A stretch of 64,000 nucleotides of DNA, taken from assembly GCF_965227735.1 (NCBI RefSeq), contig NZ_OZ245776.1, positions 2,480,001 through 2,544,000 of the forward strand. The letters are read 5' to 3'. The first letter of the stretch is position 1. Each line of letters starts with the position of its first letter. The notes under the pieces were generated by a model. The model did not search any database. It had not been told where the DNA came from and worked only from the letters and a program-made list of their open reading frames with translations. Both the position numbers and the translations under genes were made by a program. The stretch comes from Larkinella sp965227735. GTDB taxonomy: Bacteria; Bacteroidota; Bacteroidia; Cytophagales; Spirosomataceae. This document shows positions 16,826 to 25,908 of the stretch, one piece after another.

Positions 16826-18544
16826 TCAATTCGTTTTCTTCCCCGGTTTTGGAAACACCTGATGGGTGTTCGCCCACTGACGCCATAGCCCTTCCAGTTC
16901 ACGCACTTTATCGGGATACCGGGCCGCCAAATCGTTCATTTCAGTTTGATCCGTTGCCAGATCGAACAGCCGCCAGGTGGTGTCGCGGCTGGCCGAAACC
17001 AGTTTCCAGTTCCCGGACCGGGCATACCGCGCGCCAAAATGTTCGTTAAACAAGGTTGAATGACCCACTACCGGTTTTCCTTGAAAAGACGGCACCAGAC
17101 TGACGCCCGTGCTGGGCGTGATCGCGTGACCCTGGTGGGTTTTGGGGTACGTCGCACCGGCCAGTTCGACAAACGTGCTCATGAAATCCATCACGTGTCC
17201 CGTCTGCGCACTAAAGCTGCCTTTTTTAGCCGTCATCCCGTTGGGCCAGAAAGCCACCAAAGGCGTATGAACGCCCCCTTCCGACGATTCGGCTTTCCAG
17301 AACTGATACGGCGTGTTGGCAACGTTGGCCCAGCGCTGTCCAATCGAGGCATAGGACGTCTGCGCGCCCGGCATCACCTGCTTTTTGAGGTCGTAGGCAA
17401 TCGGTCGGCCATCGCGGGTCTGGTTGGGGCGGTCGAAACCGGGGCCGTAAGCCGCACAGTTTTCGGGGCTGGCTCCGTTGTCCGACAAAAACAGAATCAG
17501 CGTATTGTCCAGTTGACCGGTTTCGCGCAGGGCTTTCAGCATCCGGCCAATGCCCTGATCCATCCGGTCGATCATGGCGGCATGAACGGCCATTGCGCGG
17601 GCATCCCATTCTTTATCCGGGTTGGCTTCCCAGCTCAGGTCATTCTGCCAGCGGTCGGAAAGTTTGGTTTTCTTCGGATCGATCAGCCCCAGTTTGACCA
17701 TTTTCTGATACCGGTTTTTCCGAATCACATCCCAGCCCACTTTATAGGTATCCTTGTATTTCGCGATGTCTTCGGGCAACGCCATCAGCGGCCAGTGCGG
17801 GGCCGTGTGGGCCACATAGAGAAAAAACGGTGCCGATCCCTTCGCAAAGGATTGAATGTACGCGACCGTTGTATCGCTGATGGCATCCGTGTGGTAATAG
17901 TTCTTCGGCACGGTTTTGACCGGTTTGGTGCCGTTTACCAGGCTGAATGGATCGAAAAAATCGACGACGCCCCAGATGTTGCCAAAATACCGGTCAAAAC
18001 CCCGGTTGGTCGGATATTGGTCGATAGGCGCAAAATCGCCGTAGTCCTTCTGGTGGTTCAGCCACGCCAGTTGTTCCTTCGGGTCTTTCTGCACCGTGGT
18101 GTTCGAAACGTGCCATTTCCCGGTCATCGCTGTCTGATAACCAGCGGTTTTGAGCACTTCCGCCAGCGTTACGGTATTGTCGGTCAGGTGACCGCGGTAG
18201 CCGGGTTGATCTTCCGCTTCGGTCATTTTGCCAATACCGGCCTGCTGGTTGTATAAACCGGTCAGCAAACTGGCCCGCGTCGGACAACAGCGCGAGGTGT
18301 TGTAAAACTGCGTATACCGAATGCCGTTTTGGGCCAGGTAATCGATGTTCGGGGTATGAATTTCACCGCCGTAGCAGCCGACATCCGAAAAACCGAGGTC
18401 GTCTGCCATGATCACAATGATGTTGGGCCGGGCAGTCGCTTGGGGCGACGGAGTAGCGAGCGGTTTTTTCTCAAAACTGCCCAGAAACAGGATGGCAAAA
18501 ACGGCCAGCAAAGGGATCGACAGAACCAAAAGCCCTTTTTTCAT
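16826..18544 (-). CDS. Exported arylsulfatase-family enzyme (PUL component)
   Basis: A 572-residue S1-type sulfatase with a hydrophobic N-terminal export segment (MKKGLLVLSIPLLAVFAILF). The metal-binding IMADDLGFSDVGCYGG is followed by the maturation motif C86-C-P-T-R90 in SRCCPTRASLLTG. There C86 would be converted to formylglycine by a generating enzyme encoded elsewhere. Further motifs are GKWHVSN, YVAHTAPHWPLMALP and LFLSDNGASPENCAAYG. It removes sulfate esters from a glycan or aryl compound in the periplasm. A longer frame begins at 18613, but the signal peptide favours the ATG at 18544. It is the last gene of the SusCD-type locus, so its substrate is probably a sulfated sugar polymer. 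Confidence 0.92.
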   Translation of the reverse strand: MKKGLLVLSIPLLAVFAILFLGSFEKKPLATPSPQATARPNIIVIMADDLGFSDVGCYGGEIHTPNIDYLAQNGIRYTQFYNTSRCCPTRASLLTGLYNQQAGIGKMTEAEDQPGYRGHLTDNTVTLAEVLKTAGYQTAMTGKWHVSNTTVQKDPKEQLAWLNHQKDYGDFAPIDQYPTNRGFDRYFGNIWGVVDFFDPFSLVNGTKPVKTVPKNYYHTDAISDTTVAYIQSFAKGSAPFFLYVAHTAPHWPLMALPEDIAKYKDTYKVGWDVIRKNRYQKMVKLGLIDPKKTKLSDRWQNDLSWEANPDKEWDARAMAVHAAMIDRMDQGIGRMLKALRETGQLDNTLILFLSDNGASPENCAAYGPGFDRPNQTRDGRPIAYDLKKQVMPGAQTSYASIGQRWANVANTPYQFWKAESSEGGVHTPLVAFWPNGMTAKKGSFSAQTGHVMDFMSTFVELAGATYPKTHQGHAITPSTGVSLVPSFQGKPVVGHSTLFNEHFGARYARSGNWKLVSASRDTTWRLFDLATDQTEMNDLAARYPDKVRELEGLWRQWANTHQVFPKPGKKTN

Positions 18545-18615
18545 AACGTAACCAGTAAATTTGAACCAATATGAATGCAACCTACGGATAATCCACGCCG
18601 GATGGATCGACACCT

Positions 18616-19677
18616 TTATTTTTTACCGGTCAATGTTTTGATCGTCTTCAACTCCTCTGCGCTGAAGGGGGTTCCGTCTTTCCGCAAAATGTCGTGAAAC
18701 CACAATTCCGGCTCTTTGCCGTCGGGCATCGGCATTCGCCAGGCGTAGATGGTGTTGGTTTTACCCGCCACGAACCCCCAGTTGATCGCACCGATGTTTT
18801 CCTGTTTCAGCAGCGGCATGATGGTCTGAAAAATACTGCCGTTGGACCGGGCCATGTATTCGGTGCAGATCAGCGGCCGCTTGTGTTGCCGGAGGTCCGC
18901 AATCCGCTTTTTATGATCATCGATATACTTGTAATGGTGGTAGGTGATCACATCCGAATTTTCGAGCTGAAACTGGTTTAGCTCGGTAAATTTTTCGTCC
19001 CAGTTCCACAAACCGGCACTCACCGGCTGCGAAGGATCAACGGCCCGCGCCCAGCTAAAAACCGCTTTCAGCAATGGCAAACTTTTGCTGAAATACTGGT
19101 TGTTGCCCGGTTCGTTATACAGATCCCAGAGCAGAATCCGCTCGTCGTTTTTAAAGGTGGTCATCACATCTTTCACATACCGTTCCAGCATCGCCAAACT
19201 GTCGGGATGGGTGTGGATCATGGTACCGGGGTCGCGCACCCAGCCGCTGTTATGAATACCCGGTTTGGGTTCCGGCTGTTTTCCAGGGCGGTATTCGTCG
19301 TTCCAGCAATCGTCAAAAAACACCAGAATGGTTTTAATACCGTGTTTTTGGGAGATGCCGAGGTATTGATCGAGCCGCTTTTTGAACCCTGCCTGATCCG
19401 ACGTCCAGGCCACGTGGTGCAGATACACCCGCATCGCATTCAGTCCCAGACCTTCGGCCCAGCCAAGTTCGCGGTCGAGCGTTTGGGGATCAAAGGTTGC
19501 CTCCTGAAACATTTCCAGTTGGTTGATGGCCGAACTGGGCTGGAAGTTACAGCCCCGGATCCAGCCGTGTTTCTGATACCAGGCATTCGCCTTCTCGGGC
19601 GTCCAGATCTTGTTTTGGGCGTTTAATCCGGTCGCAACCAGCATCAGCACCCCCACAATGGTCAATAATCGTTTCAT
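18616..19677 (-). CDS. Exported cellulase-superfamily (GH5-like) glycoside hydrolase
   Basis: A 353-residue TIM-barrel hydrolase with a signal peptide (MKRLLTIVGVLMLVATGLNAQ). The clan A catalytic pair is visible. The acid/base E189 is in LLWDLYNEPGNN at the end of strand 4, and the nucleophile E273 is in PLICTEYMARSNGS at strand 7. The segments GLNAMRVYLHHVAW and HGIKTILVFFDDCWNDE also fit. It retains configuration and cuts a beta-linked glycan, but the exact family and substrate cannot be fixed by eye. It lies between SusD and the sulfatase on the same strand. A CCCCTAAA palindrome separates it from SusD, which might lower its expression. The ATG at 19677 is chosen for the signal peptide. 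Confidence 0.85.
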   Translation of the reverse strand: MKRLLTIVGVLMLVATGLNAQNKIWTPEKANAWYQKHGWIRGCNFQPSSAINQLEMFQEATFDPQTLDRELGWAEGLGLNAMRVYLHHVAWTSDQAGFKKRLDQYLGISQKHGIKTILVFFDDCWNDEYRPGKQPEPKPGIHNSGWVRDPGTMIHTHPDSLAMLERYVKDVMTTFKNDERILLWDLYNEPGNNQYFSKSLPLLKAVFSWARAVDPSQPVSAGLWNWDEKFTELNQFQLENSDVITYHHYKYIDDHKKRIADLRQHKRPLICTEYMARSNGSIFQTIMPLLKQENIGAINWGFVAGKTNTIYAWRMPMPDGKEPELWFHDILRKDGTPFSAEELKTIKTLTGKK

Positions 19678-19712
19678 ACCTACTGTAATAAAGGAAAAGA
19701 GTTTAAGACTTT

Positions 19713-19845
19713 CGCTTTTTGCCCCCAACCCCCTAAAGGCCGGGCGACCAGTGCCGGGCTAAAACATCCGGATTTCGAAGCCCCCTTTAGGGGGTTGGGG
19801 GCGAAAAGCGGAATAACTTAACAGCCTGGCCTTTAGGGGAACGGG
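19713..19845. repeat. CCCCTAAA-family palindromic repeat, copy C (composite)
   Basis: The right arm at about 19777-19810 pairs with 19713-19738, but the left inner part is replaced by an unrelated GC-rich block (GGCCGGGCGACCAGTGCCGG). The ATCCGGAT centre is kept. To the right, a TTAACAGCC tail and a partial CCTTTAGGGG unit follow, then the 22-base sequence shared with copy A (19873-19894). It looks like a rearranged composite between the SusD and glycosidase genes. Confidence 0.8.
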
Positions 19846-19897
19846 GCAAAAAGAAAATGCGAAAATGCATCAGAATTATCAGACATAAGTCCTGGAG

Positions 19898-21361
19898 TCA
19901 ATAACCCGAATTCTGAACACACAACTTGTTGGCATCAATTTCGGACTGCGGAATCGGGAACAACACCCGCTCCGGTTTGGCGTTCGTTATGCCCCGCGCC
20001 TGAGCCAGCGAAATGAACGTTCCCTGACGAATCAGGTCTTCCCGGCGCTTGCCTTCGGAGACAAACTCCCAGCCCCGCTCCCGGAAAATAACCGTCCGGA
20101 AAGCTTCTTTGGTGGCGGCATCGGCGGTGGTCAGGTTGGCAATACCGGCTCGGGTGCGCACCTGATTGATCAGCGTAAAACACTCGGCGGTTGGGCCGTT
20201 CAGCTCATTCAGGGCTTCGGCGCGGGTCAGCAGGATGTCGGCATACCGAATCACCGGCACGTCGGTTCCGCTGTTGTTCCCCACCGTATTGTTGTCCCAG
20301 TATTTAAAACTCCGGGCGTTGTCGCCGGTCGACAGATCGACGGTCTGGTTGCTGCTGTTGACATAGCTGGTGCAAATCAGTTGAAGCCGCTTATCGGTCG
20401 GAGCAAACGTGCTGGTGAAGGCGGTTCGCAGGCGGTATTGCGTCGCAAAATTCGACATGGTGGTCTTATAGACATAGTTGGGAAACTGCGGACTGCTCTT
20501 GTACGACGGCGGCAAGGTTCCGGCCTGAAACCAGTTTCCGAACGGATCTTCCGTTCGGCACGGCAACACCAGCAGCATTTCGCGGTTGTTCATGCCTTCA
20601 TTTTCGATCCGAAACAGTTCCGCAAATGCAGGATGCAGGGCGTAGTAGTTCAGATCCATCACCGCTTTCGCGGCATCGGCGGCTTTCTGCCACTGTTTGG
20701 TATTGAGGTAAAACTTGGCCAGAATCCCGTTTGCATTCCCTTTGTTCAACCGGCCATACGCTTCTTCCTTCCCCGGATCGGGCAGATCGGCGATGGATTG
20801 ACTGATTTCCGTTTCGATAAACGTTTTGAGATCAGCCTCCGCAGCCCGCGCCAGTCCGCCAAGCTGGCTCGTCGAAGTCCGGAGCGGAACCGTGCCGAAG
20901 AAATTGTACAGGATCGCGTAGGCCTGCGCCCGCAAAACCCGCGCTTCAGCTTTGAAGAGTTTCTTGATGGCATCGGTCGTATTCACGTTGTCGATGTTCT
21001 CGATAACGCCGTTGGCATCGCGAATGGCCCGGTAATTCGGTGCCCACATATCATCGTTGAACGTTCCCAGCGACGGATCCCAGGTGAAGTTGATGATCGT
21101 GATGAGCTGCCCGTTTTCGGCGCCACCGGTATTGAATGCCATATCGGTACAAACTTCCGAATCATTGATGACGTAGCGCGAGTTGGATTGGGTCTGCGCC
21201 TGGGCATAAGCCGAAAACAGCAACGACTTGATACCGCTTTCGGACGTCAGCACATTGCCCGGCGAAAATTCGGATTTGGGCGTTACTTCCAGGGTCTCTT
21301 CGCAGGCTGGCAACGCCAGAACCGCACCCACGAGGAGGATATAGTTGACGATCTTTTTCAT
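19898..21361 (-). CDS. SusD/RagB-family glycan-binding outer-membrane lipoprotein
   Basis: A 487-residue protein with a lipoprotein signal (MKKIVNYILLVGAVLALPAC) placing the acylated Cys at residue 20. The SusD N-terminal TPR-like part (ALRAQAYAILYNFFGTVPL type segment in RVLRAQAYAILYNFFGTVP) and the C-terminal hallmark VPVIRYADILLTRAEALNEL are present. A final IPQSEIDANKLCVQNSGY tail is typical. SusD proteins form the lid over SusC and capture oligosaccharides at the cell surface. The gene ends a tight pair with SusC (41-base gap). An upstream in-frame ATG at 21400 is less likely because it would bury the signal peptide. Confidence 0.97.
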   Translation of the reverse strand: MKKIVNYILLVGAVLALPACEETLEVTPKSEFSPGNVLTSESGIKSLLFSAYAQAQTQSNSRYVINDSEVCTDMAFNTGGAENGQLITIINFTWDPSLGTFNDDMWAPNYRAIRDANGVIENIDNVNTTDAIKKLFKAEARVLRAQAYAILYNFFGTVPLRTSTSQLGGLARAAEADLKTFIETEISQSIADLPDPGKEEAYGRLNKGNANGILAKFYLNTKQWQKAADAAKAVMDLNYYALHPAFAELFRIENEGMNNREMLLVLPCRTEDPFGNWFQAGTLPPSYKSSPQFPNYVYKTTMSNFATQYRLRTAFTSTFAPTDKRLQLICTSYVNSSNQTVDLSTGDNARSFKYWDNNTVGNNSGTDVPVIRYADILLTRAEALNELNGPTAECFTLINQVRTRAGIANLTTADAATKEAFRTVIFRERGWEFVSEGKRREDLIRQGTFISLAQARGITNAKPERVLFPIPQSEIDANKLCVQNSGY

Positions 21362-21402
21362 GAATGATCCACTGTTAGGACGTATAAAGTCTCGTTTCAC
21401 GG

Positions 21403-24400
21403 TCAGAACTGGAGGTTTAGCCCCGTTGTAAAGGTTCTGGTTAAGGGATAGGTGTTGTAGTCGATGCGTAAAATATTGTCGCCGAGGGCATTGGCCGCCG
21501 GGTCAGAGCCGGAATAGTTCGTAAACGTGTACAGGTTCTGCCCATTTACGAAGACCGACGCCCCGCTGATAAACCGCGTTTTCAGGGGAATTTTGTACGA
21601 TAACCGGATCGACTGAAGCCGCAGATACGAGGCATCCTCGACAGTTTTGTTGGTCACCTGCCGTTGCCCCTGCACATCGTTCGGCAGAAACGACGGATAG
21701 TCGTTGGTGGGGTTGGTGGGCGTCCAGCGGTTCAGATACGGTTCGGCCAGTTTGTTACGGCGATAATCCACCGGATAATATGAATCGACCAGACTGCTGT
21801 TCAGCATTTTAGCGCCCTGTGATCCTTCCAGAAACACATCCAGAACGAGGGTTTTATACGAAACGCTGGAATTAAAACCGTAGTAGAAATCAGGCAGCGA
21901 TTTGCCCAGCACCACCCGGTCGTTGGCATTGATGATTTTGTTGCCGTCCAGATCGCGGTATTTCAGGTCGCCGGCCCGGACGCCGGTTTGCGCCTGACCG
22001 AAATCGTCGCCCGTTTGCCAGACACCATCGACCAGATACCCATAAAAAGAACCGATGGATTCACCCGGTTTCAGAATGCTCACCTGACCGATGCTGCCCG
22101 GCCCGGTGCCGATGGCCTGACTCACATTGCCCAGACTCAACACCCGGTTTTTCAGCGTCGTGATGTTGAAACCGGCATCGAACCGAACGTCCTTCTGGTT
22201 CACAATCACGGCTTTCAGCGCCAGTTCCAAACCGGTGTTGCGCATACTGCCCACGTTCTCGGTCCGGCTGCCAAAACCGGTGCTGGCCGGTTGCGGAATG
22301 TCGTATAACAGATTGGAAGTCTTGCGGTTGTAGTAATCGATGCTCCCCGTCAGACGCGAGTTGAAGAAGCCAAAATCCACCCCGATGTCGGCCTGCACGG
22401 CGGCTTCCCATTGCAGATCGGGGTTGGCGCTGCGGCTGGGCTGGAGCGAACTGACCTTGTTGCCGTTAAAAACCGCATTGCGTCCGGCAGAATAAGTCGA
22501 AAAATAGAGGTAATTCACCGTCGGCTGGTTTCCGGTAACGCCGTAGCTCGCCCGCAGTTTCAGTTCACTCAGCACCCGGTTATTTTTCAGAAAATCCTCG
22601 TCATAAATCCGCCAGGCGACGGCTGCCGACGGGAAATACCCGAACCGTTTGTTGGGGCCAAACCGTGCCGAACCATCGGCGCGGATCGACGCCGTCAGCA
22701 GATATTTCCCTTTGTAGGCATAACTGGCGCGGCCCAGAAACGAGACGATCTTGTTCTCCTGACGACCACTGCCGACTCCGTTCAGCGTATTATCGCCCGT
22801 ACCCAAGGCATCGAACGTCAGATCAGGCAGGGCAAAGGAACGGGAATTGGCGATCAGGCTACTGGACGTGTACCGCTCATACGTGGCTCCGGCCACCGCC
22901 GAAATCCGGTGGTCTTTCACCTCTTTGTTGTAGTTCAACGTGCCTTCGGTCAGGTAATACCCCCGTTTTCCGTCGCGCACGTCGGCATACCCATTGTACG
23001 ACAAACCGGTGAGCGTGGTCGGATCGATCCAGAAATACCGCTGGTTGTTGTTTAAATCCACGCCGACCCGCACTTTGGCAGACAACGACGGCATCAGGAA
23101 GTATTCCGCATACACGTTTCCGAAGGTGCGGTAGGTGTCGCCCATGCCATATTGTCCATTGATGACGGCCAGCGGATTGTCCATCGGAGCCATCAATGGC
23201 GAGCGGTAAAACGAACCATCGGGGTTGTAGGGTGCTGCCGTCGGATCGTAGTTCTGGGCCATGTAGAGCGCGCTGGCGTTGTCGTTCAGACCGACGCCGG
23301 TGGCGTTGTAGTAATCGCGGCTGTAAGCCGTCGTCAGACTCACTCCGACATTGTATTTGGAGGCAATGCCGTTTTCCAGATTCACCCGGGCGTTGTAGCG
23401 GTTGGTGCCGGATTTCAGCATAATACCGTCCTGGTTAAAATACCCAACCGATACGTAGTATTTGGTATTGGCTCCGGCCCCACTGAACGACAGATCGTGT
23501 GACTGGATCGGGGCGTTGCGTAACAACAGATTCTGCCAGTTGGTATTGGCGTTCGTGCCGGTGACTTTGGGCGTGCTGAGTTTGCCGAGGTCGATGATTT
23601 CGTTGATCACTTTCGTGTATTCATCACCCGTCATAAACTGCTGGGTATTCGCTACTTTCTGCACGCCATAGGTTCCGTTGTATTCCACTTTCAGCTTGCC
23701 ATCTTTCCCTTTTTTGGTGGTAATGATCACTACCCCATTCGCTCCGCGTGACCCGTAAATGGCCGCTGCGGAAGCATCCTTCAAAATCTCGATCGACTCG
23801 ATATCGGCGGGATTCAGGCTGTTCAGTGGCGTCCGGTTGTTGGGATTGCTGGTCGTACCGCCCGCGCTCGCCGAGCCAATGGCCGTGCCGTCGTTGACCG
23901 GCAAACCGTCCACCACGTACAATGGATCGTTGTTGCCCGTAATGGACGTAATGCCCCGGATTTGCACGCTCATCGTGGCCCCCGGTTCTCCGCTTTTCTG
24001 GTAAATCTGCACACCCGGTGCCCGACCCGCCAGCGTTTGCTGCAGGTTCATGTTGGCACCCCGCGTCAAATCCTGGGCTTTCAGGGAAGTCACAGAACCG
24101 GTCAGATCGCTTTTCCGCACCGTTCCGTATCCCACAACGACCACTTCATTCAGCGCCTGGCTATTTACTTTCAACGCCACATTAATTTCCGAACGGTTAT
24201 TGATCACCTCTTCCTGCGCCAGGTAGCCCACGTACGAAAAAACCAGCGTCAGACCCGTGGCCGGTTCCGGAATGCTCAACTGATACCGCCCGTTGGCATC
24301 GGTCGTCGTACCCCGGTTGGTGCCTTTCAAAACCACGCTGACGCCGGGCAGCGAACCGCCATTGTCAGCTCCCGTCACCGTACCACCGACGGAAATATCC

Positions 24401-24876
24401 ACCGGAACGGCGGCTGTCGAAGCGGTCATGGATGCCGGTAAGCCCGCATTCAGGAAATTGTTTTCGGCCTGCTCTGTCCCGGTCGCCGGTACTGCCGGAA
24501 ATCGCGCATCACCAGCCGACGGTTTTCGGTTCAGAACAACCCACGTACCCGGTTTTACCTGTTTGTAGCGCAGATGGAACGGTTTCAGTAAGCGGCCCAG
24601 CGCGTCTTCGAGCGTGGCACTGCCGACCAACGCATCCGCCGGGACGGTCAGATTGGCGATGGTACGGTCTTCAAACAGAATATCGGTCCGGTATCGGGTT
24701 TTCAGGTCATTCAGCACGTCGGCCAGTCGGCGCGTCACCACGGCTGATGGAGCCATCGTCGTGCGGTCCTGCTGCCGGATCATCGCCAGGGTCTGGCTGC
24801 TGGCCGGTTGCGGACTGCTCAGTAACCAGGCAACCAGCAAAACGGGCAGCGGAGTGGAGTTCAAGGGTGAACACAT
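21403..24876 (-). CDS. SusC/RagA-family TonB-linked outer-membrane importer with STN signalling domain
   Basis: A 1157-residue TonB-dependent transporter. Order of parts: a signal peptide; an STN domain at about 45-110 (LADVLNDLKTRYRTDILFED, LLKPFHLRYKQVKPGTWVV); a carboxypeptidase-D regulatory-like domain at about 155-240 (VTGADNGGSLPGVSVVLKGT); then the plug with LNEVVVVGYGTVRKSDLTGS and GASAAIYGSRGANGVVIITT-type signature; then the beta-barrel ending in a C-terminal aromatic residue (LNLQF). The STN domain is the part that contacts FecR-type regulators, so this protein should both import glycans and signal to the adjacent FecR/sigma pair. It pairs with SusD downstream. Confidence 0.97.
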   Translation of the reverse strand: MCSPLNSTPLPVLLVAWLLSSPQPASSQTLAMIRQQDRTTMAPSAVVTRRLADVLNDLKTRYRTDILFEDRTIANLTVPADALVGSATLEDALGRLLKPFHLRYKQVKPGTWVVLNRKPSAGDARFPAVPATGTEQAENNFLNAGLPASMTASTAAVPVDISVGGTVTGADNGGSLPGVSVVLKGTNRGTTTDANGRYQLSIPEPATGLTLVFSYVGYLAQEEVINNRSEINVALKVNSQALNEVVVVGYGTVRKSDLTGSVTSLKAQDLTRGANMNLQQTLAGRAPGVQIYQKSGEPGATMSVQIRGITSITGNNDPLYVVDGLPVNDGTAIGSASAGGTTSNPNNRTPLNSLNPADIESIEILKDASAAAIYGSRGANGVVIITTKKGKDGKLKVEYNGTYGVQKVANTQQFMTGDEYTKVINEIIDLGKLSTPKVTGTNANTNWQNLLLRNAPIQSHDLSFSGAGANTKYYVSVGYFNQDGIMLKSGTNRYNARVNLENGIASKYNVGVSLTTAYSRDYYNATGVGLNDNASALYMAQNYDPTAAPYNPDGSFYRSPLMAPMDNPLAVINGQYGMGDTYRTFGNVYAEYFLMPSLSAKVRVGVDLNNNQRYFWIDPTTLTGLSYNGYADVRDGKRGYYLTEGTLNYNKEVKDHRISAVAGATYERYTSSSLIANSRSFALPDLTFDALGTGDNTLNGVGSGRQENKIVSFLGRASYAYKGKYLLTASIRADGSARFGPNKRFGYFPSAAVAWRIYDEDFLKNNRVLSELKLRASYGVTGNQPTVNYLYFSTYSAGRNAVFNGNKVSSLQPSRSANPDLQWEAAVQADIGVDFGFFNSRLTGSIDYYNRKTSNLLYDIPQPASTGFGSRTENVGSMRNTGLELALKAVIVNQKDVRFDAGFNITTLKNRVLSLGNVSQAIGTGPGSIGQVSILKPGESIGSFYGYLVDGVWQTGDDFGQAQTGVRAGDLKYRDLDGNKIINANDRVVLGKSLPDFYYGFNSSVSYKTLVLDVFLEGSQGAKMLNSSLVDSYYPVDYRRNKLAEPYLNRWTPTNPTNDYPSFLPNDVQGQRQVTNKTVEDASYLRLQSIRLSYKIPLKTRFISGASVFVNGQNLYTFTNYSGSDPAANALGDNILRIDYNTYPLTRTFTTGLNLQF

Positions 24877-24906
24877 AGAACAGGAAAGTTGATAAGGGTA
24901 GAAAGG

Positions 24907-25908
24907 CTATTCGAAAAAAGTGACGGTATTTTCTTTCTGTTTGTAATTGATTTCCAACAATTCAGCCACCACCTGCAGAAACTCATCGGCATCGTGGGCC
25001 TGGAAAGAACCCGTGATGGTGCGGTTGGCCAGGGCCGGATTTTTCAGTTCCAGCCGCAGGTCGTAGGTATCGCGGAGGAGATCGGCAATTTCCCGAACGG
25101 GGGTGCTTTTGAACACAAACCGGTGGTCGCGCCAGGCCGTACTAACCTCAGGCTGAGCCATATGGCTCTGGGTTAGCTGTCCGGCGGGATTGACCCGGAC
25201 GGCATCGCCCGGTTTCAGGCGCAGGCGACGGACGGGTTTGGTCGGGCTATTGTAGTTGAGTTGGATGGCTCCGCGACTCAGCACAATTTTGGTTTCCTGC
25301 GGTCGGTCGTATACGTTAAATTCGGTGCCCAATACCTCCACCTCGATACCCCGTTTCGTGTGAACGACAAACCGCTGGTGCGTTGGCGTATGCCGGATGG
25401 AAAAGGCCGCTTCGCCCGTCAGCCAAACCGCCCGGGTTTGTGGGCCGAAGCCGAAACGCGGTACGCGCAGCGTCGAATTGGCATTGAGCGTCACCTGCGA
25501 GCCATCCGACAGTGTTACCGGTCGGGTTTCGCCAAAGCCGGTCGCTATGGTCTGGTACAGCAGCCGTTGCCGACCCGCGTAGAGTCCCGCCAGCAGCGAA
25601 AGCACCACCGCAGCCGCCACCAGCCAGCGGGGCTTAACCGGCAACGGATGAACGCGGGTGGGCTGGTTTGCCGGAACCGCCGGGTGTTGCTGTTCCCAGA
25701 TTTCGATGCGATCGGTGAGGGTTTGCAGGGCCGCATCTTCATCGGCGATGTACTGCAAATGCTGGCGTTCCCATTCGTCGAGCCAGGCTACGTAGTGCAA
25801 TTGGTTGGCCGGTTGCTGCAACCACTCGGCGATCATCGTCCGTTGCAAAGCCGTGGAACGACCCGCAAAATGTTCGAACAATTTTTCTTTCGTGATAACC
25901 GGATTCAT
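24907..25908 (-). CDS. FecR-family anti-sigma regulator
   Basis: A 333-residue single-pass inner-membrane protein. The cytoplasmic N-terminus (about 1-80) would hold the sigma factor. One transmembrane helix lies near 83-100 (WLVAAAVVLSLLAGLYAG). The periplasmic FecR domain follows (FGETRPVTLSDGSQVTLNANSTL, GEAAFSI, EVLGTEFNVYD), then a C-terminal DUF4974-type domain (RFVFKSTPVREIADLLRDTY) that meets the STN domain of SusC. Its ATG at 25908 overlaps the stop of the sigma gene by four bases (ATGA), so the two are translationally coupled. The in-frame upstream extension to 25989 has no conserved features. Confidence 0.95.
   Translation of the reverse strand: MNPVITKEKLFEHFAGRSTALQRTMIAEWLQQPANQLHYVAWLDEWERQHLQYIADEDAALQTLTDRIEIWEQQHPAVPANQPTRVHPLPVKPRWLVAAAVVLSLLAGLYAGRQRLLYQTIATGFGETRPVTLSDGSQVTLNANSTLRVPRFGFGPQTRAVWLTGEAAFSIRHTPTHQRFVVHTKRGIEVEVLGTEFNVYDRPQETKIVLSRGAIQLNYNSPTKPVRRLRLKPGDAVRVNPAGQLTQSHMAQPEVSTAWRDHRFVFKSTPVREIADLLRDTYDLRLELKNPALANRTITGSFQAHDADEFLQVVAELLEINYKQKENTVTFFE

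Noticed and set aside
17060..18256. Open frame of about 398 codons on the forward strand opposite the sulfatase gene
   Set aside because: It mirrors the codon pattern of the GC-rich sulfatase gene, shows no domain or signal, and the opposite strand carries a full sulfatase with all motifs.
20381..21367. Open frame of about 328 codons opposite the SusD gene
   Set aside because: Same cause: antisense shadow of a real gene with conserved SusD features; composition is Arg/His/Gln rich as expected for reverse reading.
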